A model generated the notes under the pieces. The model ran no database searches, was not told the origin of the DNA, and saw only the letters and a program-made list of their open reading frames with translations. The translations under genes and the position numbers were made by a program. Shown here piece after piece: positions 8,865-16,185 of a stretch of 64,000 nt of DNA (position 1 is its first letter; every line of letters starts with the position of its first letter). Origin of the DNA: JANOBD01 sp031411495. Its GTDB lineage: Bacteria; Planctomycetota; Phycisphaerae; Tepidisphaerales; Tepidisphaeraceae. The stretch covers positions 62,001-126,000 of the forward strand of contig JANOBD010000175.1 of NCBI GenBank assembly GCA_031411495.1. Direction: 5' to 3'.

Positions 8865-10337
8865 TTCCCACTCGGGCACGAGATCGCCGGAGATATCTTT
8901 AAGCATCGTGCCGTCGAGGCTGGTCCACCTGGCCTGCAGGCGAATCAGGCGGGACAGGACGTCCGCGCATGCCTGGTAGTTTTTCGCGTCGTATTCGTGC
9001 AGCGCATCGATCCATAGCGCCGTGGCCGGGCCGGGGTCGGGCTCGATCTTCAACTCGGCGAGCAGTTCCTTGGCGACGTTGATCGGGATCGCGAGCGTAT
9101 GGCCGGTCGCGTGTTCGCTCGCCGCGCCGACGTTCAGGCCGATGACGCAGCCGTCGCCGACGTTTACGACCGGTCCGCCGCTGTCGCCATGGTTGATGTC
9201 TGCCGTCATTTCGATCGCGTCGTAACCGCCGGTCATCGGCTTGAAGTTCGCCACCTGGCCGTCCTGGGCGCTCACGCGATAGGCGGCCTGCGGGGTCATC
9301 ATGTTCTGGTTGAAAGCGATGCCGGGAAAGCCCAATGCCTCGACGCGCGTGCCTGCCAGCACATCGTCTGAATCGCCCAGCGGCAGGCAGATCGCCTTGT
9401 CGATCGGATCGAAATCGCCCTCATCATCCGTCGGCACGGCGCGAAGGATCGCGACATCCTTGCCCGGCAGTTCTTCGCCCTTGGCGAGGACTTCGAGCGG
9501 GCAGACGATCGGCACCGGCGGCCGCGAGAGAAGCTCATGTAGATCGGCCTTGAGCGCCTCTTCCGCGCTGACCGACTTCTTCTTGAACTGCAGCACCAGT
9601 TCGGCGCGCCGGAACTTGCCGGTAAGCCGGCCGTTCTCGGCGAACCATTGAAGGATGCCCGTCGCCACCTGCGGCGCCATATCCGGCGTCGGCTCGCCGC
9701 CGAAAAGCTTGATCGCTTCCTTCATGAAGTCATCGCACGCCGCGCCGATGAGGTTGGCGAGCACGAGCGGATCCTTGGTGAGCGGCTGATCCTCGTTGTC
9801 GCCGATAACGTGCGCGTTGGTGAGAACGATGCCGTCGCGCGAAATGAGGAAGCCGGTGCCGCTGGCCATGCGTTCGTCCTCGTACTTCTGAGCCGAACGC
9901 TCCCCTTCGAAGCTGAGGTACTTCGCGGGCTCCTGCGCCAGTTTCGACCAGAGGTAGGCCGTGAGGGCTGGATCTTTCAAACGATCCTGACCATTCGGTA
10001 CGCCGCCGTCGGCGGCATAGGCGCGCATGAGGGCGTCGTCGTCAATCGTCACCTTGTCGGGAATACGGATTTCCAGGTCGCCGTATTCGATAATCTTGTA
10101 GACGGCAGGCTGCGCGCGGAGGAGCTTCAGGCTCGCCGGCACGTCTGATTCAAGTGTGGGGGCATACGTGGGAACGGCGAGCTTGGTGGATCGTTTGATC
10201 TTGAGCGATTCGAAGATGTCAGTGCCGTCGGGGTTGGATTCGCGCGGATCGCCGGCCGACGCTGCAGCGACGTCCTGGCGAAACGCCGGCACGAAGATCG
10301 CGAACCACAACGACACGGCGCACAGTGAATGCTTCAT
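8805..10337 (-). CDS. Secreted trypsin-like serine protease
   Basis: 510-residue chymotrypsin-fold protease. ATG at 10337 follows GGAGGAGAG and starts a signal peptide (MKHSLCAVSLWFAIFVPAF). The catalytic triad is visible: His in FLISRDGIVLTNAHVIGD, Asp in PGKDVAILRAVP, Ser in DINHGDSGGPVVN. An insert of over 100 residues separates His and Asp, longer than in DegP/HtrA, and there is no PDZ domain; the C-terminal 110 residues look helical. Probably acts in the periplasm or outside. It is monocistronic and overlaps the membrane protein gene tail to tail. Confidence 0.88.
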   Translation of the reverse strand: MKHSLCAVSLWFAIFVPAFRQDVAAASAGDPRESNPDGTDIFESLKIKRSTKLAVPTYAPTLESDVPASLKLLRAQPAVYKIIEYGDLEIRIPDKVTIDDDALMRAYAADGGVPNGQDRLKDPALTAYLWSKLAQEPAKYLSFEGERSAQKYEDERMASGTGFLISRDGIVLTNAHVIGDNEDQPLTKDPLVLANLIGAACDDFMKEAIKLFGGEPTPDMAPQVATGILQWFAENGRLTGKFRRAELVLQFKKKSVSAEEALKADLHELLSRPPVPIVCPLEVLAKGEELPGKDVAILRAVPTDDEGDFDPIDKAICLPLGDSDDVLAGTRVEALGFPGIAFNQNMMTPQAAYRVSAQDGQVANFKPMTGGYDAIEMTADINHGDSGGPVVNVGDGCVIGLNVGAASEHATGHTLAIPINVAKELLAELKIEPDPGPATALWIDALHEYDAKNYQACADVLSRLIRLQARWTSLDGTMLKDISGDLVPEWESSVNPYVVDLMKRATAKAK

Positions 10338-10404
10338 CCAACTCTCCTCCGAGGCGGAGGATGATATCGAAAAGCCAGCGCTGCCGTGAGATGCAAGGCG
10401 CGAT

Positions 10405-11091
10405 TTAGTCGACCCATTCGCCGCGATGACGGATGGAGGGTTCCGCCTGTACTTCGACCGGTTCAACCTCAACCGGCGCCGGCCGCTTCCCATGCGGGAT
10501 AACCTCTCGCATCACGGTCGTCCGCTTCCGATTCGTGCGGGAGACGACCACCCCGGCTTCGCCGAGCATCAACTCACCCAAGAGTGGGGCAAGCAAATGC
10601 AGCACCTCGACGCCACTCGCTCCGATGCGCGTCAGCGACGCGCGATAGGCGGCCAGCCCGCGGTCCAAGAGGATGGCCCTTGCCGATTCAGAGAGCTGGG
10701 CTTCGGCCAACAGGCCGCGCAGCGTCTCTCCCGCGACCGTTTCGCGCCAGGCATCGATCCATTGCCGTGACAGTGCTTCGATCCGATCCTCGGGCGGCAA
10801 CGATTCGCTCACTTCGAACGCCGGCAGTGCGCGATCATGCAGGTCGGCCAGGAGTAAGGCCTTGTCGGGCCACCAGCGATACAGGGTCGGCTTGCCACAT
10901 TGGGCGAGGCGCGCGATCGCGTCCATCGAAAACCCGGAAAGGCCGTCGCGGCTCAGGATCGTCTGTGCCGCTTCCAGGATCGCGCGCGTGCTTTCGGGGT
11001 TGCGCTTGGCGCCGATCGATGCGCGCAGCGGCTTGTCGGTTGGCTGATGAAGGATGAGGGGCGCCAAATCGTGTCGACGAAATGCGAGCAT
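10405..11091 (-). CDS. TetR family transcriptional regulator
   Basis: 228 residues. The N-terminal DNA-binding domain (residues about 32-78) reads TRAILEAAQTILSRDGLSGF then SMDAIARLAQCGKPTLYRWW, a clear TetR/AcrR helix-turn-helix. The start at 11091 has AAGGAG five bases upstream. The C-terminal ligand domain is not assignable; the tail from residue 190 is basic then proline-rich and unusual. Divergent from the SRPBCC-epimerase gene, with a 17-bp palindrome between them, so it most likely regulates itself and that gene. Confidence 0.92.
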   Translation of the reverse strand: MLAFRRHDLAPLILHQPTDKPLRASIGAKRNPESTRAILEAAQTILSRDGLSGFSMDAIARLAQCGKPTLYRWWPDKALLLADLHDRALPAFEVSESLPPEDRIEALSRQWIDAWRETVAGETLRGLLAEAQLSESARAILLDRGLAAYRASLTRIGASGVEVLHLLAPLLGELMLGEAGVVVSRTNRKRTTVMREVIPHGKRPAPVEVEPVEVQAEPSIRHRGEWVD

Positions 11092-11115
11092 GCAGACTCC
11101 TTAGCGAGCTGGAAA

Positions 11116-11132
11116 CGATACGTTTCGTATCG
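11116..11132. promoter_or_regulatory. Palindromic operator, probable TetR site
   Basis: cgatacg-ttt-cgtatcg is a perfect 7-bp inverted repeat with a 3-base centre, overlapped by a second one (aaacg-ata-cgttt at 11113-11125). It lies between the tetR start (11091) and the divergent epimerase start (11199), where a TetR dimer would be expected to bind. Confidence 0.65.
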
Positions 11133-11198
11133 GCAATTCGTACTTTCAATAGTGAGCGAATCCTGAAGCATCGGCCGCATCGGCGATACCATGAGTCC

Positions 11199-12560
11199 AT
11201 GCCCACCTTTGCCCGCACCGTTTCGCTCCCCGTCGACGCGAAGACGGTCTTTGGCTATCACGCCTCGCCGGGCGCGCTGAGGAGACTGATCCCGCCGTGG
11301 GCGGACGTTCGAGTCGTTCAGGAACCGGCATCGCTCCGGGACGGCTCGCGTGCCGTGATTTCGGTCGGCCTTGGCCCGATCCGAAAGACTTGGGTCGCAG
11401 AGCATTTCGACTTCGTCGAATCCCGGCAGTTTTGTGACCGGCAGATTGAAGGGCCGTTCCAGTCGTGGACGCATACCCACCGCTTTGCGGACGCGGCCGG
11501 CGGGTCGCGCCTGGAAGACCGGATCGACTATCGGCCAGGCGTCGGCATGGCGTGGCTGGGCCCGAAGATTCGCGGCGAACTGGCGCGCGGCTTCGCCTTC
11601 CGGCACACGCGCACGCGCTTCGATCTCACTCGCCACGCCGCTCACCGCGGTTCGCCGCCGCTGACCATCGCCATCACCGGCGCGAGCGGCGCGATCGGAT
11701 CGGAACTCGCGCCCTTTCTGACGACGGCCGGCCACTCCGTTCTGAAGCTGGTTCGAGGCGGCGCGAAAGCATCCGACGAACGCTCGTGGAGCGCCGACTC
11801 GGGAGCGATCGAGTTCGCGCCAGCCGAGAATGTCGAAGCCGTCGTTCATCTCGCGGGAAAGAACATCGCAACACGCTGGACGGACACAGCCAAGCGCGAG
11901 ATCCGCGAGAGTCGAGTCGATGTGACGCGAAAGCTGTGCGAACACCTCGCTTCGCTTCCCCGCAAGCCGCGCGTACTCATCTGCGCCTCTGCCGTCGGCT
12001 ATTACGGCGATCGAGGCGAAGAATCACTGGATGAGAACGCCCCGCCCGGCGAGGGATGGCTCGAGCAAACGTGCGTCGAATGGGAAAACGCGACCCGGCC
12101 CGCGCGCGAGGCCGGCATCCGCGTCGTGAACCTCCGCACGGCCGTCGTGTTGTCCGCCCGCCACGGCGCGCTCGGGAAAATGCTCCTGCCGGCGAAGCTT
12201 GGCGTCGCGGGTCGAGTCGGATCCGGAACGCAGTGGATGCCGTGGATCTCGATGGACGATCATCTGGGCGTGATTTACGAGTCGTTGTTCCGCAACGACT
12301 GGTCTGGCCCGATCAATTCCGTCACCGGCTCGGTCCGGCAGGCCGATTTCATCCGCACGCTCGGCAAGGTGTTGCATCGGCCTGCGTTCCTGCCGCTCCC
12401 GCGCGCGGCCGTGAGCCTGCTCTTCGGCGAAATGGGCCGCGAGCTGCTGCTGGGCAGTACGCGCGTCGAGCCGGCGAAGCTCAAGGCGAGCGGGTTCGAG
12501 TGGATGCTCCCGGATCTCGAAGGTGCGTTGCGATTCGAGCTGGGGCGGATGGCCGGGTAG
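11199..12560 (+). CDS. SRPBCC - TIGR01777 NAD-dependent epimerase fusion
   Basis: 453 residues. Residues 1-150 form a START/SRPBCC ligand-binding domain (PTFARTVSLPVDAKTVFGYH; RFADAAGGSRLEDRIDYRPG). Residues 155-453 form an extended short-chain dehydrogenase of the TIGR01777 (YfcH/SulA) type: dinucleotide motif ITGASGAIGSELAPFL, CASAVGYYGDRGEE, PGEGWLEQTCVEWE, and the C-terminal DUF1731-like GRELLLGSTRVEPAKLKASG. The start at 11199 begins the SRPBCC domain; the frame to 11082 runs into tetR. The substrate is unknown. This fusion recurs in bacteria. The upstream TetR gene and palindrome suggest ligand-responsive control. Confidence 0.88.
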   Translation: MPTFARTVSLPVDAKTVFGYHASPGALRRLIPPWADVRVVQEPASLRDGSRAVISVGLGPIRKTWVAEHFDFVESRQFCDRQIEGPFQSWTHTHRFADAAGGSRLEDRIDYRPGVGMAWLGPKIRGELARGFAFRHTRTRFDLTRHAAHRGSPPLTIAITGASGAIGSELAPFLTTAGHSVLKLVRGGAKASDERSWSADSGAIEFAPAENVEAVVHLAGKNIATRWTDTAKREIRESRVDVTRKLCEHLASLPRKPRVLICASAVGYYGDRGEESLDENAPPGEGWLEQTCVEWENATRPAREAGIRVVNLRTAVVLSARHGALGKMLLPAKLGVAGRVGSGTQWMPWISMDDHLGVIYESLFRNDWSGPINSVTGSVRQADFIRTLGKVLHRPAFLPLPRAAVSLLFGEMGRELLLGSTRVEPAKLKASGFEWMLPDLEGALRFELGRMAG

Positions 12561-12610
12561 GCGCGTCGGCCGCTTCTTCTGCCCGATGCAAGCTCATCTC
12601 GTCTGATACT

Positions 12611-12643
12611 CGCGTTCGAGGCAAGCCTCGCCCCTACGGTCCT
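12611..12643. repeat. Short palindromic dispersed repeat
   Basis: The intergenic stretch 12561-12706 holds cgaggc-aa-gcctcg (12617-12630) followed by cccctacgg. I recall the same string between genes of other planctomycetes, so I list it as a small dispersed repeat; no second copy is seen in this window. Confidence 0.35.
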
Positions 12644-12706
12644 TCTGATCTGGTCGATTCGAAGACATCGCGATATCGTGCGAACCTCACTTACAGGGAC
12701 TCGAAC

Positions 12707-13762
12707 ATGCCCATAAGCCTCCTTCTCGCCACTTCCGCCGTCCTCCTGCTCGGCGTCTCCTGCCTCGCAATGGCGGATGCGTATCAGCCCGAAGGGTTCA
12801 CCATCGCGCCGGCAGGTTCGTTCGATGCCGAGCACGCGCCCGCGCCACTCTATCGCGATCCGATCTTTGACGGCGCGGCCGACCCGACCGTCCTCTACAA
12901 CGAGACGGAAAAAGCCTGGTACATGTACTACACCCAGCGCCGTGCCAACGTGATCGCGGCCGGCGTCGACTGGTGCTACGGCTCGAAAATCGGCATCGCC
13001 AAATCGACCGATGCGGGCAAGAGCTGGGAATACTTCGGTATCTGTCTCGGCATCGAGCGCGGACGACAAGCCGAGACGTTCTGGGCGCCCCACGTCTTTT
13101 CCCACGACGGCGTCATCCACATGGTCGTCACCTACATCCCGCGCATCGGCGGCAACGGCAACTGGGGCGGCAAGGGACAACTCGCCCACTACACGAGCAC
13201 CGACGGCGAACACTGGCAAGATGAAGGCCTGATCAACTGCGGCTCCGACAACGTCATCGACCCTGCCGTCATCAAGCTCAAGAACGGCAAGTGGCTGCTC
13301 GTCTTCCGTGACGACAACGCCGGCGTGAAGACCGCCAAGTGCGTCAGCGACGACCTGAAAACCTGGAGGCGCCTGCCCGACGTCATCGGCGACCAACACC
13401 ACGAAGGCCCGGTCATCTTCTACTGGAAAGACAAGTTCTGGATGATCTGCGACGACTGGAAAGGCCTGGGCGTGTACGTCGGAGACGATGGTGAACACTT
13501 CGAGCGCAACGGCCGCATCCTGAGCGAACCCGGCAAACGCCGAGACGACAACATCCGCGGCGGCCATGCCGGCGTCGCACTCGTGGGCAACGACGCATAC
13601 GTCTTCTACTTCACGCATCCGGGCCGCGCCGGCACGGATAAGGTCGCCGAGAGCAGCCCCGGCACGATGACGGCCGAGTCCAATCGCACGAGCATCCAGG
13701 TCGCCGAGTTGGGCGTCGAGGATGGAAAGCTGGTGGCGTACCGCGACAAGTACGCGAAGTGA
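12707..13762 (+). CDS. Secreted glycosidase-like five-bladed propeller (GH43/GH32 type)
   Basis: 351 residues with a signal peptide (MPISLLLATSAVLLLGVSCL). The mature part shows propeller repeats typical of GH43/GH117/GH32-like glycosidases: DPIFDGAADPTVLYNETEKA with the blade-one Asp, STDAGKSWEYFG, ETFWAPHVFSHDGVIHMV, CGSDNVIDPAVIKLKNGKWL with the second Asp, and HHEGPVIFYWKDKFWMI with a candidate acid Glu. Extracellular polysaccharide breakdown is the likely role; specificity cannot be read. The start follows an AGGGA ribosome site. It ends against a shared terminator and has no obvious operon partners. Confidence 0.8.
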   Translation: MPISLLLATSAVLLLGVSCLAMADAYQPEGFTIAPAGSFDAEHAPAPLYRDPIFDGAADPTVLYNETEKAWYMYYTQRRANVIAAGVDWCYGSKIGIAKSTDAGKSWEYFGICLGIERGRQAETFWAPHVFSHDGVIHMVVTYIPRIGGNGNWGGKGQLAHYTSTDGEHWQDEGLINCGSDNVIDPAVIKLKNGKWLLVFRDDNAGVKTAKCVSDDLKTWRRLPDVIGDQHHEGPVIFYWKDKFWMICDDWKGLGVYVGDDGEHFERNGRILSEPGKRRDDNIRGGHAGVALVGNDAYVFYFTHPGRAGTDKVAESSPGTMTAESNRTSIQVAELGVEDGKLVAYRDKYAK

Positions 13763-13815
13763 CACTGACGCTCTCACAGGTCGAACAACACTCTTAAGAC
13801 GCGGACGCAAAAGAA

Positions 13816-13864
13816 AGGCCGCGAACGAAAGGTTGGCTCCGATCGTTCGCGGCCTGTTGTTTTT
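13816..13864. terminator. Bidirectional terminator between convergent genes
   Basis: aggccgcgaacg (13816-13827) pairs perfectly with cgttcgcggcct (13844-13855), followed by gttgttttt; A-rich bases precede the stem, so it can work for both the GH43-like gene and the PEP-CTERM gene. Confidence 0.85.
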
Positions 13865-13908
13865 GAATCCCGCATATTCGCTTCAAGAACCGCGGGATCG
13901 TGAGCAAA

Positions 13909-15762
13909 TCACATCGACACCCGCGACCGCCGCCCGAGCAGGCGTGTGGTGAGCAACAGCACGCCCGCGGCGGTCAGCGGTTCGGGGACGGCCGAGAGAC
14001 TCAGGACGCCGTTGCCGTTGGTAAACGTGAAGCCCGTCCCGCCCAGCACGCTCGACCAGGTTCCCGACCCGAGGTAGCTGAGGGAGCCGGCGTATGATCC
14101 CGTGAGGGTGATCGAGCTGAAGTTGCCGCTCTGGCCGGCGAAGTCGAACAGGTTGAAGCTGGTTCCTGACGGATAAGTGCCGGTTATGGGAATTTGCAGC
14201 GCGCCGTTGTACGCCAGTGTGCCCCCGGCATCGACGGCGTCATACCCGGAGCCCCGCGTGGTGCCTGCGATCTCCATCTGCGAGGTTGAGCCGCCATTGA
14301 GCGTGAGGTTGTTGTTGAACTTGAGCAATCCGGGCGAAGCGCCCGGGGCCAGCGTACCGTTGATAGCGATGCTGCCGTTGACCGTGCCGGTGCCCTTGAG
14401 CGTCTGGCCCGAGGCGATCGCGTAGCCGGCCGCCGTGGAGACATCGAGCGTTCCCAAGGATTGCACGTCAACCACCGGGCTGCTGTCGATGGCGTTCACG
14501 GTTGCGAGAGAGAGTGTTCCCTGCTGGACGACAGTGTTCCCCGTCGTCGTGTTGACGGCCGAGAGCGTGACGGTTCCGGCCGTCGTCTTGTTGATCGCGG
14601 CGGTTCCGCCGAGCTTGGCGCTGACGTTGCCGGATCGGAGATCATAGGACGAGCCGGTGAGCGTGCCGCCCGTGCCGGTGATCGATCCCGAGGCGAGGGT
14701 GACAGCGCCGACGGTGTCGGAGTTGTTGCCGAGTGCGAGTGTGCCGCCATTGACGTTCACCGCGCCGGTGTTGGCGAGGCTGTTGGTGGCGTGGCCGAGC
14801 GACAGGGTGCCGTTGTTAACTGTCGTTCCGCCGGCGTAGGTGTTCGCGGCAGACAGGGTGACGGTACCCGCGTTGTTCTTCGTGAGAGCTACCGACGCGC
14901 CGCCGAGGATTGCGCTGATGCTTCCGCTTGAGACATCGTAGGAGGAACCCGTCAATGTACCGCCCGAGCCGGTGATGAAGCCAGTAGTGAGAGTGACGGC
15001 ACCGACGGTGTCGGAGTTTGCGCCGATATCCAGCGTCCCGCCATTGACTGCCACGGCGCCGGTGTCGGCGAGGGTGTTGGTGGCATGGCCAAGGTTGAGA
15101 GTACCACCCGTGACGTTAGTTCCTCCCGAATAGGAGTTAGCGGTACCGAGCGTGACACTGCCGTTACCTTCCTTCGTAAACTCGATCGTTCCCGAACCGT
15201 TACTGATGGCGCCGTTGAATGAAATCGTCTTGCCCGCGGACGCTTCCGCGAAGATGCGCCGCGTTCCGCCATTTGCCGAAATCGCTGCGCTCGTGCCGAA
15301 CGTGAGATTGCCGGAGAAGGCGTTGATGTCCAGAGCGAAGACTCCGGAGCTATTTCCATGGATGATTGGGAAATTGATGGTGTGTGCGCCGGAACTGTCG
15401 TTTTGAATTAGCGGTTGATTACCGCCGAAATCAAAAAGCGAAAGTGTATTCCCGTTAATCGTTCTGTTCGATGTCGACCCGCTCTCGAAAATGAGGCGAT
15501 ACTGATTGGCGGCAGAGCCCGTCAAGTTGTTGTTCATCGTCAAGAAGGCATTGTTGTTGATCCGGAGAATGTTGTTTCCACCCGGAGCAACGCCCGACGA
15601 TCCGTTCCACCAATGAAAGGAGCCATTCCAATCGCCGTTTGCAGCTTCGCTGCGCCAAGTCAAATCCACTTGCGCGCTAGATACGGCACTCAGAGAAAGT
15701 GCGATCGCGGCCGTCGATACTGCGGTGTGGATACGAGCGAGGCGTAAGGTGTGCGATTTCAT
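13909..15762 (-). CDS. Autotransporter-associated beta-strand repeat protein with PEP-CTERM signal
   Basis: 617-residue exported protein. A signal peptide (HTAVSTAAIALSLSAVSSAQ) is followed by beta-helix repeats of the PATR type (TIGR02601), e.g. AGTVTLSAANTYAGGTTVNN and GTLSLGHATNSLANTG. Two copies of a module of about 98 residues lie in tandem near residues 205-405. The C-terminus is LSAVPEPLTAAGVLLLTTRL then basic residues: the PEP-CTERM sorting tag cut by exosortase/archaeosortase-type enzymes. The protein is probably displayed at the cell surface or in extracellular polymer. The start follows AGAGGGA. No exosortase gene is in the window. Confidence 0.88.
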   Translation of the reverse strand: MKSHTLRLARIHTAVSTAAIALSLSAVSSAQVDLTWRSEAANGDWNGSFHWWNGSSGVAPGGNNILRINNNAFLTMNNNLTGSAANQYRLIFESGSTSNRTINGNTLSLFDFGGNQPLIQNDSSGAHTINFPIIHGNSSGVFALDINAFSGNLTFGTSAAISANGGTRRIFAEASAGKTISFNGAISNGSGTIEFTKEGNGSVTLGTANSYSGGTNVTGGTLNLGHATNTLADTGAVAVNGGTLDIGANSDTVGAVTLTTGFITGSGGTLTGSSYDVSSGSISAILGGASVALTKNNAGTVTLSAANTYAGGTTVNNGTLSLGHATNSLANTGAVNVNGGTLALGNNSDTVGAVTLASGSITGTGGTLTGSSYDLRSGNVSAKLGGTAAINKTTAGTVTLSAVNTTTGNTVVQQGTLSLATVNAIDSSPVVDVQSLGTLDVSTAAGYAIASGQTLKGTGTVNGSIAINGTLAPGASPGLLKFNNNLTLNGGSTSQMEIAGTTRGSGYDAVDAGGTLAYNGALQIPITGTYPSGTSFNLFDFAGQSGNFSSITLTGSYAGSLSYLGSGTWSSVLGGTGFTFTNGNGVLSLSAVPEPLTAAGVLLLTTRLLGRRSRVSM

Positions 15763-16185
15763 GGATTTCCCTCTGCGAGCGATGGACGCTCGTACTACGT
15801 GAACTTCGAGATATGCAGTGGTGCTTCCCCCGCCGGGGTGCGTTCCTGCCGCTGAGTCGCAAGATTATCGAACATTGCGTGTGACCGCAATGCAATTTTT
15901 CATCGATTTGAACCGGTTCACTCGCCTGCGCGGTGACTGAGATGGAACGGTTCGGAAACGCGCCGGCCGGTCTAAAAATGCGCTGCCGAAAAATGTCGCC
16001 GGATCGGGCTCCACTTGCCGATGTTCTGAAGAATCGTTGCGCCCTATCGACGGCTCGATTTGGCGTCGGATAAAGGGCATTTTCGCATAATTCAGTCTTA
16101 CTTTCAGTTAGTGCGCCGCTATATTTTGCGCCCCCGTTGGGAAGCGTTTGACTCACATCTCGTTCACTTATTGAGGAGCATCACG
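15763..16185. promoter_or_regulatory. Divergent intergenic region with perfect 12-bp palindrome
   Basis: This 423-bp gap separates two divergent surface-protein genes. It holds tgaaccggttca (15909-15920), a perfect palindrome of the type bound by LacI/GalR-family repressors (central CG), with a related gaacggttc about 30 bases on. TATATT at 16120-16125 could be a -10 box for the rightward gene. No coding sequence is apparent. Confidence 0.45.
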
